NCBI GenBank assembly: GCA_003255065.1
Contig: QAOA01005858.1
Coordinates: 12,941 to 76,940, forward strand
Reading direction: 5' to 3'
Origin: Cercis canadensis
Taxonomy: Eukaryota > Streptophyta > Magnoliopsida > Fabales > Fabaceae
DNA length: 64,000 bases
A program made the position numbers and the translations under genes. The first letter of the stretch is position 1. Every line of letters begins with the position of its first letter. Below are positions 1-10,918 of the stretch, piece by piece. The notes beneath the pieces were generated by a model that saw only the letters and a program-made list of their open reading frames with translations, was not told the origin of the DNA and searched no databases.

Positions 1-1107
1 CCTAGACCATTAACATAAAACCCAACCCTTCAACCGTAGATACTAAAACCTAAATTGTAGACCTTAAACCACTTAAACCTGAAACACGAAACCATAAATC
101 ATAGACCTTACATCGTAAAATCTATACCACTAACCCTAGAAATTAAAACCTAAATTCTAAACACTTAACTTTAATCTTTAGACCCTAATAAGTCATTTAG
201 CCTTAAACTAAACACTAGATGCTTAACCTTAACTCCTTGACTATATACCTTAAACTCATGACCCTTAATCATAAATCTTAAACCGTAAAGCATAGTCTCT
301 ATACTCTAAATTCCTATACTCTTAACATGAACCCTAGCCTTTAACCCTAGACCCTAAATCCTAAGCTTTATATCCTTAACCTTTAATCTTACACCTATGA
401 CCTTTAACCTAAACTATAGATGCTTAACTTTAATCCCAAAACCTTAAATCCTAGAGCTTTAACTTTAAACCCTAAGCCACCTAGAACCTCAACCTCCACC
501 TTAGATGCTTAACCTTAAACACTTAATCATAAACCTTAGAGGTAATCCTAAACATAAAATTATAAACACTAAATCTTAAACCCTAAACATTATATCCTAA
601 AATTTAGACTCTAAACCCTAAACTCTAGAACCTTAACCCAAAATCTTATGCCTTAAACCTTAGATACTAGACCTTAAATAATAATCCATAAACTCCAAAC
701 CCTTGACCTTCAAACTTAAAATCAAGATTCTAAAGCCAAAAACTTAGACCCTAAACCTAAATCCTAAATGCTTAACCCTAGACCCTATACCTTAAACTCT
801 TGAGCCATAATCCTAAATCCTAAAACCTAGACCCCATAGGCTTAAACTTAAACTTTAGACCTTAAACCCTTTATCCTAAGCTCTAAATCCTAGACCTTTA
901 ACCTAAATCTTGAACACTAAATTTTAGATCCTAAATCCTAGATAATAGACCCTTAACTTGAACCCTAGAACCTACAACCTAAACTTAAGACTCGTAACCC
1001 TAAGTCATAAACTCTAGGCACTAAACTTTAAGTTTTAAACCATATATCCTAAACCCTAAATTATATATCCTAGACCCTTAACCTATTCCTAAGCCTTAAT
1101 TGCTTAA

Positions 1108-2079
1108 CCTCAATCCTTAATCCATAAACCTTAAACTATAGACTCTAACCTTAAATCTTACACCTTTGACCCCTAACCCTAAAATATATATGCTTAACCC
1201 TAATCTGTAAACTTTAAACCTTAAATCCTAGACCCATAACCTCAATCCTAGATGTTGAATCATAAACCCTTAACCCTAAAGCCATAGCCTTAAATCTTAA
1301 ACTATAAACCCTAAACTTTAAAAACAAAGCCTTAATCCCTAAATTCTAAACCTCAATCCTTAATCCATAAACCTTAAACTATAGACTCTAACCTTAAATC
1401 TTACACCTTTGACCGTTAACCCTAAAATATATATGCTTAACCCTAATCTGTAAACCTTAAACCCTAAATCCTAGACCCATAACCTCAACCCTAGATGTTG
1501 AATCATAAACCCTTAACCCTAAAGCCATAGCCTTAAATCTTAAACTATAAACCCTAAACTTTAAAAACAAAGCCTTAATCCCTAAATTCTAAACCTCAAT
1601 CCTTAATCCATAAACCTTAAACTATAGACTCTAACCTTAAATCTTACACCTTTGACCGTTAACCCTAAAATATATATGCTTAACCCTAATCTGTAAACCT
1701 TAAACCCTAAATCCTAGACCCATAACCTCAACCCTAGATGTTGAATCATAAACCCTTAACCCTAAAGCCATAGCCTTAAATCTTAAACTATAAACCCTAA
1801 ACTTTAAAAACAAAGCCTTAATCCCTAAATTCTAAACCTCAATCCTTAATCCATAAACCTTAAACTATAGACTCTAACCTTAAATCTTACACCTTTGACC
1901 GTTAACCCTAAAATATATATGCTTAACCCTAATCTGTAAACCTTAAACCCTAAATCCTAGACCCATAACCTCAACCCTAGATGTTGAATCATAAACCCTT
2001 AACCCTAAAGCCATAGCCTTAAATCTTAAACTATAAACCCTAAACTTTAAAAACAAAGCCTTAATCCCTAAATTCTAAA
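1108..2079. repeat. Four tandem copies of a 243-bp segment
   Basis: Copies start at 1108, 1351, 1594 and 1837, exactly 243 bp apart. Copies 2 to 4 are almost identical; copy 1 has a few private bases (for example 'gacccctaacc' where the others read 'gaccgttaacc'). Units 2, 4, 5 and 6 carry one copy, so the expansion is private to unit 1 and recent. Confidence 0.93.
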
Positions 2080-2080
2080 C

Positions 2081-2316
2081 CCTAAAATCTAAATCCAAAG
2101 CATTAATCCTTAAACCCTAGATCCAAAGCCCTAAACTATATACCTTTAACCTATTCCCTAAATCTTAGATGTTGAACTATATGCCTTATACGTTAAATCC
2201 TAAAATCTAGATCCAAAGCCTTAATCCTTAAACCATAGATCCAAAACCCTAAACCATATACCTTTAACTTATTCCCTAAATCCTAGATGTTGAATCATAG
2301 ACCCTATACCTTAAAC
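2081..2316. repeat. Diverged tandem duplication, ~118 bp period
   Basis: Both halves read 'cctaaaatct...atccaaagc...ccttaaacc...agatccaaa...atatacctttaac' with the second copy starting at 2199. The same pair occurs in the other units that keep this region (for example 16208-16430), so the duplication predates HOR amplification. Confidence 0.8.
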
Positions 2317-4338
2317 TTATGACTTGTAACTTTAAATCCAAAACCCTAGGCAATAAACCCTAAATCCTACTAAACCCTAGATCCTTAACCTAATTTGAAG
2401 CCTTAGATGGTTAACACTAATTCATAAACCTTAAACCCTAAACCATAATGACTGAACCTTAACTTCTTCACTCTAAATCATAGATAATATACCCAAAACT
2501 ATAGATCATAAGCCCTAACACTTAGGCCCCTAACTTAAACTCTTAAACTTTAACCTTCATAGCTAAACCTTAGACACTAAACCTTAAATTAGAGACTCTT
2601 AACCATAAACCCTAAACTCATGACCACTCACCCTTGGCCCTAAACTATACACCTTAGATGTTAAACCCTAAAGCTTTAAGCTCTTAAACCTAAACTCTTG
2701 ATATTTAACACTAAAAACAAAACCCTAAACCCTTGATACTTAACATCAAACAAGAAGCCATAATCCCTTGATTTTTAACCTTAACACTAAACCTAAACTT
2801 TTAACCTTAATCTCTAAATCATAAATATTAGACCCTTAACACTAAATTCTACACCCTTGACCCTTAAGTCTTAGGCCCTAAATCTTTAACCCTAAACCTT
2901 AAATTGAAGGCCCTAAATCTTAAACCTTAGATCCTTAACCTAAACCCTGGATACTTAACCCTAAACCCTAGACCTTAAACCCTTAACCATAATCCCAAAA
3001 CCTAAACCCTTGAGACATAAACTCTAGATGCTTAACCCTAATTCCTAAATCCTAAACTCTAAATCCTAAACCTTAGAGTTTTAACACTAAATCTTAGACC
3101 GTAAATCATAAATCCTAGACCCTTAAGTTCAATCATAGATGCTTAACCCTAATACTTAAATCTTAAACCCTAGACTTAAAACCTAAAACTTACACCCTAA
3201 ACTCTTAATATTATACCCTTAATTCTAAACCCTAAATACTAAATCCTAGACCTTAAATCTTAAATCTTAAAAGTTAGACCTTAAACCTTAATCCCCAAAA
3301 ATGACCCTAAATCGTCAACCCTAAATCCTAAACCTTTGACTCTCAACCTTGAAACCTAGATCATAAACTTGAAACCTAAAACCCTTCAACCTAAACCTTA
3401 TATGTTTAACCTTAGACCTTATTCCTTAAACTCAAGACCTAGAGTCCTAAATTCTAAACACAAGGTCCTAATCTTTAAACCTTTAACCTAATCTTTATGG
3501 CAATAGATACTTACCCTACCCTTAACCTTAATCCTAGTTGTTTGACCTTAACTTCTAAATGTTAAACCCTAAATCTAGAGCCTTAACCCTAAAACCTAAA
3601 TCCTAGACCTTTAACCTAAACTCTAGATGCTTAATCCTAATCTTTAAACCCTAAATCCTAGATCTTTAATCTTAAATCATAAACTTTAAACCTTAAACCT
3701 TTAATCTCAGCCCTAATTACTTACTTCTTAACCCTAAATCTTAAACTTTTAAGCCGTAACCTTAAACCTTAAACTCTAAATCTAGAGACTTCACCTTATA
3801 GCCTAAACACTAGACCTTTAACATTAACTCTAAATTCTTATCCCTAATCCCTAAATCAAAAAGCATAAACCCTAGAACTTTAACCTTAGACCCTTAAGTT
3901 CAACAGTAGATGCTTATCCCTAACAACTAAACTCTAAACCGAACCTTAAACTATAATCCTTAAACCTTAAATTGTATACCCTAAAAAAACTCTAGCTACT
4001 AAACCTTAAATCTTAGACCTTAAACTCTCAAATTAGATCCTAAATCTTAAACCTTAGACCATAAATCCTAAATCTTACACCCTAAACACAAAAGCCTAAT
4101 CCGTAAAGTCTTAACCTTAAACCTCAAACAATAGACCCTTAACTCTAAAACCAAGACCTTAAAATCAAAACCTAAAACTTAAACTTTAAACCTTAAATTG
4201 TAGACCCTAAACCTAAACCCTATGCCTTTAACCCTGACCCTGGACCTTATACCCATAACCTAATCCTAAGCCCTAGTTGCTTAACCCTAATCCCTAAACC
4301 TTAAAAACTAGAGCCTTAACTTTAAACCATAGACCCTA

Positions 4339-4347
4339 AATACTAAA
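4339..4347 (+). other. Empty-site paralog of the MULE insertion
   Basis: The 9 bp 'aatactaaa' occurs once here, flanked on the left by 'tagaccct(a)' and on the right by 'ctttagacatttaacctt'. The filled site in the Y14-II half reads 'tagaccctaaatactaaa', then the MULE, then 'aatactaaactctagatgtttaacctt'. This is the pre-insertion arrangement, kept in the paralogous half of the HOR. Slightly mutated versions lie near 18490, 28680, 43323 and 54890. Confidence 0.82.
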
Positions 4348-4861
4348 CTTTAGACATTTAACCTTAAATTTGATTCCTCAAACCCTTGACTTGAATATCT
4401 AAATCTTAAACCCTATTGGCTTAACCCTAAACCCTAAACTTTAGGCCTTACACCCTTAACCTAAACCTTAGATACTTAACCATATTCTCTAAATCCTAAA
4501 CCCTAAACCTTAAACCCTAGCCTCAACTATAAATGCTTAACTTTAATTACTAAACCCTAAATTCTAAATCGTAAACTTTAGACTCTAAACCTTAAATCCT
4601 AGATCCTTAACCTAAAAACCTAAAACTTAAACCCTTAACCTAAATTCTAGATGCTTAACCTTAATCATTAAACTCAAAACCTTAGAGCCTTAACCCTAAA
4701 CCCTAGACTCTTAAACTAAACCCTAGAGCTATAATCCTTAACCCTAAATCATAAAATGTCAACCTTAGACAATGAACCATTTACCATATACTCTAAACTG
4801 TAGATCATTAATCTTAAACCCTAGACCCTTGACTTGTAAATCTTTGCAATAATCCCTAAAT

Positions 4862-5231
4862 CATAATTTTACAAAACGTAATCTTGATTGGTAATGTGAT
4901 CATATAAATATTTTGATTGTTGTTCAAGTAATTATTATAATTATTTGATTTTAAGGTTACGCATTGGTTAAATATGAGAATTTCGATGATTCTCAAAATG
5001 CAATAGAAGCCTTGAATGGATATGATCTTCTTACACAAATTACTAATGTTGTTTGGGCTTTCAGCCAAATGAGCATAAGGTATTTTTCTACACCAAAAAA
5101 TGGAAAAAACTTTTTGTAGATTCTAATTTTCTTGTATAAACATCAAAGTTAATTTTCAAAAATAGCATTTTCTAGCTGTATTTCAAAACATGTGCTTCTA
5201 ATTTTATCTCCGTGATGTGATTGTAGCTACC
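4862..5231 (+). pseudogene. Y14/RBM8A exon fragment, copy I-1, with intron flanks
   Basis: This non-satellite insert carries an exon of an RNA-recognition-motif protein. From 4955 it reads GYALVKYENF...AIEALNG..LLTQ...VVWAFSQ without a stop for about 40 codons. It matches the second half of the Y14 (RBM8A) RRM, the RNP1-like GYALVEY followed by ALNG, LLTQ and a WAFS ending; Y14 pairs with Mago in the exon junction complex. The exon is preceded by an AT-rich tract ending 'gattttaag' (acceptor-like) and followed at 5077 by 'AAG|GTATTT' (donor-like). The first half of the RRM and the protein ends are absent, so it is a genomic exon fragment, not a gene. Lys replaces the usual Glu in the GYALVEY motif. 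Another RRM family is possible but less likely. Confidence 0.75.
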
Positions 5232-8200
5232 ATCTTAACCTTAACCCTATATGCTTAACCTTTATTTTTAAACCCTAACCTTATAGCCTTAAGCCTAAAT
5301 CCTGAATTGTAAATCTTATCGTAAACTTTAAAGCCTCCTTAAACTATAGAGCCTTAACCTTAAACCTTAATTTCTAGACATAAACCTTAAATCATAAACC
5401 CTAGACACAAATCCTTAAACCCTTGTCCTTTAATTCTAAACACTACATCCTAAACCCAAAGCCCTATACCCTTCACCTAAATCCTAGATGCTTAACCTTA
5501 AACCCTAGACCCTATACCCTAAACTTATGACCCTTAATCATAAATTCTAAAATCAACACTAACCTTAAACCATAAATTGTAGTAAATAATACCTAAACCC
5601 TAGACCCTTAACCCTTATCCTGAAACCCTATATGCTTAGCACAAAATTGTAAACCATAGCGTTAATCCTAAACCCTAAACTCTAGTCCCTTAATCTTAAC
5701 TCTAGATGCTTAACCTTACTCCTAAAACTCCAAACTTTGAACCCTAAAGTTGTAATGCTATAACCTAATTTGTAAACAATAAACGTTAGACCATAAACCC
5801 TAATCCCAAGATCGTAAACCTTAAACCCTAGATCCATAAACATAAATCTTAAACCCTAGACCTTAATCCCTATACTAAAAAATCAAGGCCCTAAAACCAA
5901 AACCCCAGACACTAAACCTAAAACTATAAGCCCTTAACCTTAGACTCTAAACCCTAAACCCTAGACCCTTAATGTTATACACAAAATCCTAAATACTAAA
6001 CTCTTAAACCCCAACCTTAAAACCTATATCCTAAACTCGAAACCCTAGACCCTTAACCTAAACCCTATAACTTAAAATCATGACTTAAAATGTTAAATCC
6101 TTAACCATAGACTCTAAACCTAGACCATAAACCCTAAACCTTGAAAAGTAAACCCTAGACCCTTAACTATAAACCCTATGCCCTTGATCCTTAACCTTAA
6201 ACCCTAGATGGTTAGCACTAATCCCTAAACCATAAACCTTAAACCCTTAACCAAAATCCTAGATGCTTAACCTTAATCCTAAAACTCTAATACCTAACCC
6301 CTAGAGCCATAACCTTAAACATGAAATACTAAAATGTAAATCGTAAATCATAGAGCTTAGACATAATATCTAAACCCTAAAACCTGGACCTTAATTCCTA
6401 AACCTAGATACTAAACCTTAAATCCTAGGCCCTTAACCTAGATTGTAAATCTTAAACTCTTGATGCTTAACCCTCAATCCTAATACCTAGATCTTAAACA
6501 TAAAACGCTAAACCTTAACCTAAATCATAAGTACTTAACCTTAATCCCAAAAGCCTAAACCTTAAACCTAAGAGTCATAACTCTAAGACCTAAATCATAA
6601 ACGGAAGACCTTAAATCCAAAAGTCTCAACCCAAAACCTTAATCCCTAAAACCTAGGCCCTAAAATCTAAACCTTAAACTCTAGACCCTATATCCTAGCA
6701 CTAAATCTTGAACCCTAGACACTAAAGCTTAAATCCTAAACCTTAGACCCTTACCCCTAAACCCTACACCCTTGATCCCTAACCTTAAGCCATATAACCT
6801 TAACCTAAAGCCTAGATGCATAGCAATAATCCACCCTAGAGCTTTAATCCTAAACCCTAGACTCTAAATCTTAAACCATAAACCCTAGACCTTTAACCTT
6901 AACCTTAGATAATCCTTAAACCCTAAACTCTACAATCTTAATCATGAATCCTAAACCCTAGATGATAAATCATAAACCCTAGACATAACCTTAAACCTAA
7001 CACCCTAAAGTCTAAACCCTTGACCTTTAATCCTAAAACTTAGATCCTTAACTCAAAACCCTAGACCTTCAACCTAAACTCTAGATGCTTAACCTTAATT
7101 CTTAAATTGTAAACCCTAAAGCCTTAACCCTAAACCCTAGACCCCTAAGCTCAACCGTAGATGCTTATCCCTAATACCTAAACCTTAAACCGTTGAGTCG
7201 TAACCTTAAACCCTAAATTATAAACCATAAATCATAAACCCTAAAGCCTAGACCCTTAAAATATACTATAGATGCATATCACTAGATTCTATATCTTAAA
7301 TTGATGACCCATAACCCTAAATTCAAAAACCTAAACAATAAACCCTAAATCTTAAATCATAGTCCCTAAACCTTAAATCATACACTCTAAACCCATAACT
7401 TAATTCGTAGACACTAAATGCTAGTGCCTTAACTTGAAACCCTAGACCTTTAACTTAAACTCTAGGTGCTTAACTTAAACCTTAAACCTTATACATTAAA
7501 TTCATGACTCGTAACCTTAGATCATAAATGCTAAACCATAGACCTTTAACCCTAAATCCTTGATCTTTAACCTCAAACATGAAACCTTAAACCATTGAAC
7601 CTAAACCTTAAAACCTACATCCAAAACCTAAAACCCTAAACTCAACCTAAATTGTAGATGCTTAACACTGAACTGTAAACCCTAAATCATAGAATTTAAC
7701 CCCGGGCCTTAAACCTTAAATGATAAATAATAGACTATAAACCTAAACCTTAAATTCTAAATGCTTAATCCTTAACCATAAGCCCCAAATTCTAAACTAT
7801 AGACCCTTATCCCTAAACCCTATACTCATAATCCTAGGCCCTTGACCTTAAATTCTACAAACAAAATACTAAACCCTAAACTTTCGACCTTTCACCCTAA
7901 AATAACACCTATAACCATTGACCCTTAACCTTAAACATCAAACCCTAAACCTTTAACATTGAACCCTAAATAAGAAGCCAATACGTTTAACATAAATCCT
8001 AGATGCTAAATCTTAAACCCCAGACCCTATACACTAAGTCCTATATCATGAACCCTAAACCCTAAAGCATAGATCCTAAATCTTAAACTATAAATCTTAG
8101 ACCCTTAGCCAAAATTTAACCCTAGATCCTTAACATGAATACCTAAATCCTAAACCTTATAGGTTAAACCTCAATCCTTAGACCTTATACCATAAACCCT

Positions 8201-8471
8201 AAATACTAAACCCTCAACTCTTAACACTAAAGCCTAATCTGTAAAGTCTTAACCTTAAACCTTTTAGACCTTTAACTCTAAATCATAGACCCTAAAATCA
8301 AAACCTAAAACCTAAAACTTAAACCCTAAATCATCAACCTCAAACCTAAACTCTATATTTTAACCTAAACCCTATGCCCTTCTACCCATAACCTAATCTT
8401 AAGCCTTAGTTAATTAACCCTAATTCCTAAACTCTAAACCATAGAGGCGTAACCCTAAACTATAGACCCTA

Positions 8472-8480
8472 AATACTAAA
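8472..8480 (+). other. Target-site duplication, left (9 bp)
   Basis: 'aatactaaa' immediately before the left MULE terminus; repeated at 10051-10059 after the right terminus. The same pair flanks the full copies at 22538/24063, 47454/48976 and 58901/60455. Nine bases is the duplication size of Mutator-like elements. Confidence 0.9.
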
Positions 8481-8699
8481 GAGTAAAATCCTTTTTTGGT
8501 CCTTGAAAGATTGTTTCAATGACACTTTAGTCCTCCAATCATTTTTACTGACACTTTAGTCCCTAAAAGATTATTATGTCAGCTATTTTAGTCATCCGCT
8601 AGGGTCTGTTAGTGGGACTTAACAGAAAATGTCACGTGGCATGTTAAGTGCTGATGTGTCCGTTATGTACTGATGTGACACATTAAAAAATTTTAAAAA

Positions 8700-9145
8700 A
8701 ATTCCTCCAAATCTCTTTTCATTCTCTCTCTTCCCCTCTTCTCTCATTTCTCTCTCTCTCTCTTCCCCGTCTCTCCCTCTCACTCTTATCTCTCTCTCTC
8801 CTCCATCTCCGTCTCACTCTCATCTCTCTTTCTTTCCACCATGTCCCTCTCACTCTTATCTCTCTCTCCTCCATCTCCCTCTCACTCTTATCTCTTTTTC
8901 TCTTTGCCATCTCCCTCTCACTCTTATCTCTTTTTCTCTTTGCCATCTCCCTCTCATTCTCATCTCTTTCTCTCCTCTATCTCTTATCTCTCTGCCATCT
9001 CCCTCTCATTTTCATCTCTCTCTCTCTCCTCTATCTTCGTCTCACTCTTATCTCTCTTTCTGTCCACCATCTCCCTCTCACTCTCATCTCTTTCTCTCCG
9101 CCATATCTCTCTCTCACTCTCATATCTCTTTCTCTCTCTTCGCCA
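8700..9145 (+). repeat. Homopyrimidine tract / CT-rich minisatellite in MULE copy 1
   Basis: About 445 bp made mostly of C and T, built from variants of 'ccatctccctctcactctcatctctctctc', roughly 30 bp each. Open frames on either strand here (Ser/Leu-rich on +, Arg/Glu-rich on -) are simple-sequence artefacts. Lengths and unit order differ between MULE copies, as expected for slippage. Confidence 0.88.
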
Positions 9146-9280
9146 TCCTCATACCTATTAGCTGAGTACTCTCCCCCTTGGGTGGACTTAGTCCATGAAC
9201 TTAGCACATGATGAGATCTTCTTGGCTTAGGAGAACGTGAAGGGTGACTGGTGCATGGTGAAAATGAAGGGGTACATGTA

Positions 9281-9341
9281 ACTGAGTCAACTCGGTGATG
9301 AAGAGAAGGGGTATATGTAACTTATACCGAGTCAACTCGGT
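9281..9341 (+). repeat. Duplicated palindromic motif inside the MULE
   Basis: 'actgagtcaactcggt' at 9281-9296 and 'accgagtcaactcggt' at 9326-9341; the second is a 7-bp-arm palindrome (accgagt-ca-actcggt). They sit in two tandem ~40-bp segments that both begin 'gaaggggta.atgtaac'. The truncated MULE copies break between the two segments. GTCAA is the complement of the W-box core TTGAC, but no regulatory role can be shown. Confidence 0.7.
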
Positions 9342-9374
9342 GAAGAGGTACTTGGGCATGCACTCCACGTGAAG

Positions 9375-9701
9375 AATGACATTTATATTATCAACCTCGG
9401 TAAAACATAGGAAAAGCTTCAGTACAGCCAGGCCTTATGGTCAGAGAGTTGTTCTTAAGTTTGCTCAGTACACTGGCGCCTATGCAATTATAGGAAGGCA
9501 CACTCCTTACTGTATTTATTTGATTGCAGCCCATTAAGGAAGTTGCTCTTGGAAATATGCCAACTATTGCTTTTTGTGACACTAATTCTCCAATGTGTTA
9601 TGTTGACATTGTCATTCTTGCCAATAATAAGGGAAAACTATAGAGGACTTGAGGAGGCCAAGCAACAAGAGGAAGATGAAGCACTTGCTGCCCCTAAGTA
9701 A
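9375..9701 (+). pseudogene. Captured 40S ribosomal protein SA (uS2) fragments, MULE copy 1
   Basis: Four collinear pieces of the plant RPSA/p40 gene. (1) 9375: [11 protein letters not shown] then TAG in place of Trp, then EKLQ. (2) 9430: [16 protein letters not shown] and GRHTP. (3) 9530: [30 protein letters not shown]. (4) 9651: EEAKQQEEDEALAAP before TAA. Between pieces 2 and 3 lies 'ttatttgattgcag', an intron 3' end, and about 25 codons are missing; about 50 codons are missing between 3 and 4. Pieces lie in different frames, so no functional protein is made. The retained intron end shows capture from genomic DNA. This copy has extra changes (Ile for Ala, Asn for Asp, Cys for Arg) compared with the others. 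Confidence 0.88.
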
Positions 9702-10050
9702 TTGCACTATAATTGCTAGCTCACGACTGGAACCAGTTTGGCTGGTCTTTCTCTCACCTAAGTTGACGCGAGAAAGGTGTAGAGGAGACGGGGAAGAGAG
9801 AGGAGAGAGAGAGAAATGAGAGAGGAGGGATTTTTAAATTTTTTTTTAATGTGCCACATCAGTATATAACAGACATGTCAGCACTTAACGTGTCACGTAG
9901 CATTTTCTGTTAAGTCCCAGTAACGAACCTTAGCGGAGGACTAAAATGGTGGACGGAATGATCTTTCAGGGATTAAAGTGTCGGTAAAAATGATTGTAGG
10001 ACTAAAGTGTCATTGAAGCAATCTTTCAAGGACTAAAATGGGTTTTACTC

Positions 10051-10059
10051 AATACTAAA
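10051..10059 (+). other. Target-site duplication, right (9 bp)
   Basis: 'aatactaaa' directly after the right MULE terminus, identical to 8472-8480. Confidence 0.9.
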
Positions 10060-10625
10060 CTCTAGATGTTTAACCTTAAATTTAATTCCCTAAACCTTAA
10101 ACTATGGACCCTTAAACCTAAATCTCTAAACCCTATTGCCTTGGCCCTTAACCTTAAATTTTGAACCCTAAATTCTAAACCTTAGGCCCTACAGCCTTAA
10201 CCTAAACCTTAGATACTCAACCATAATCCTTAATCCTAGATCCTTGACCCTAAACCTTAAACTTTAGCCTCAATTATAAATGCTTAACCCTAATTCTAAA
10301 TCTTAAATCTTAAACTTTAAATTCTAAACTCTAAACCTTAAATCATAGAGCATTAACCCAAAAACCTAAACCCTTAACCTAAACTCTAGATGCTTAATCC
10401 TAATAATTAAACCTTAATCTTTAGGGCCTTAACATTAAACCCTAAATCCTAAGTTCTAAGCTTAACCTTAGACTTACAATCCTAAACCCTACTTTATAAA
10501 ATGTCAACCGTAAACCATTGATCTTATACCCTAAACCCTAGACCCTTAATACTAAACTCTAAGCCATTGACCCATAACCTTAAACCCTAGATGCTTAAGC
10601 CTAATCCCTAAACTAAAATTTAGAT

Positions 10626-10918
10626 AGTCTAGTCTTTATTAGTAACTTTATCATCTAAATATTTTGATTGATGTTCAAGTAATTACTATAATTATTTGAT
10701 TTTAAGGTTGTGCACTGATTGAGTATGAGAATTTTGATAATTCTGAAAATTCAATAGAGGCCTTGAATGGAACCTACCTTTTGCAAACTACCAGTGTTAG
10801 TTGGGCTTTTAGCCAATCAGAAGGAGATCAAAGTTGATTTTTAAAAATTGTATTTTTTTAGCTGTATTTCAAAACACTTGCTTTTAATTTGATTCCATGA
10901 TGTGATTGTAGCTACCAC
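10626..10918 (+). pseudogene. Y14/RBM8A exon fragment, copy II-1
   Basis: A paralog of Y14-I in the second half of the HOR. From 10706 it reads GCALIEYENF...SIEALNG..LLQT...SWAFSQSEGDQS and stops at 10835, open over 43 codons. The upstream 'gattttaag' acceptor-like end is kept. The donor-like site and about 70 bp after the WAFS block are deleted compared with Y14-I, but the downstream 'agctgtatttcaaaaca...gtgattgtagctacca' is shared. This copy keeps TAT (Tyr) where the other three Y14-II copies have TAG. Confidence 0.72.

Larger units (their letters stand above)
8481..10050 (+). mobile_element. Pack-MULE carrying ribosomal protein SA fragments, copy 1
   Basis: Non-autonomous Mutator-like element of 1570 bp. 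The ends are GAGTAAAATCC and GGTTTTACTC, inverted over about 225 bp (8481-8706 against 9824-10050), with more weakly inverted pyrimidine/purine DNA inside. It is flanked by a 9-bp duplication. Interior, left to right: a ~445-bp C/T-only tract, ~220 bp of unique DNA with a repeated GAGTCAACTC palindrome, then fragments of a host 40S ribosomal protein SA gene in sense orientation. No transposase is encoded, so movement would need one supplied elsewhere. Long TIRs, 9-bp duplication and captured exons together define a Pack-MULE. Confidence 0.88.

Noticed and set aside
1108-2079. CRISPR-like array
   Set aside because: The repeats are contiguous 243-bp tandem copies without spacers, in plant DNA.
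1-4800. True chromosome-end telomere
   Set aside because: At most three perfect CCCTAAA words occur in a row (for example near 20103); the tract is far too diverged to be a working telomere.
4856-5068. A 70-codon minus-strand open frame repeated in all five Y14-I copies
   Set aside because: It is antisense to the Y14 exon and its intron flank; the meaningful reading is on +. Its repetition only reflects HOR copying.
8625-8680. G-box-like CACGTGGC in the MULE TIR as a promoter element
   Set aside because: A short motif in a non-coding TIR, mutated in copies 2, 5 and 6; no transcript start or gene to regulate.
8719-9161. Arg/Glu-rich (minus) and Ser/Leu-rich (plus) frames in the C/T tracts of all MULE copies
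   Set aside because: Simple-sequence translation; length and frame vary between copies and no domain is present.
9391-9582. A 63-codon minus-strand frame repeated in the full MULE copies
   Set aside because: Shadow of the RPSA pieces, which match the family on the + strand.
8481-10050. MITE or LTR element instead of a MULE
   Set aside because: TIRs of about 225 bp with a 9-bp duplication and gene capture do not fit Tourist/Stowaway MITEs (TA or TTA sites), and there are no direct terminal repeats, primer-binding site or polypurine-plus-LTR layout.
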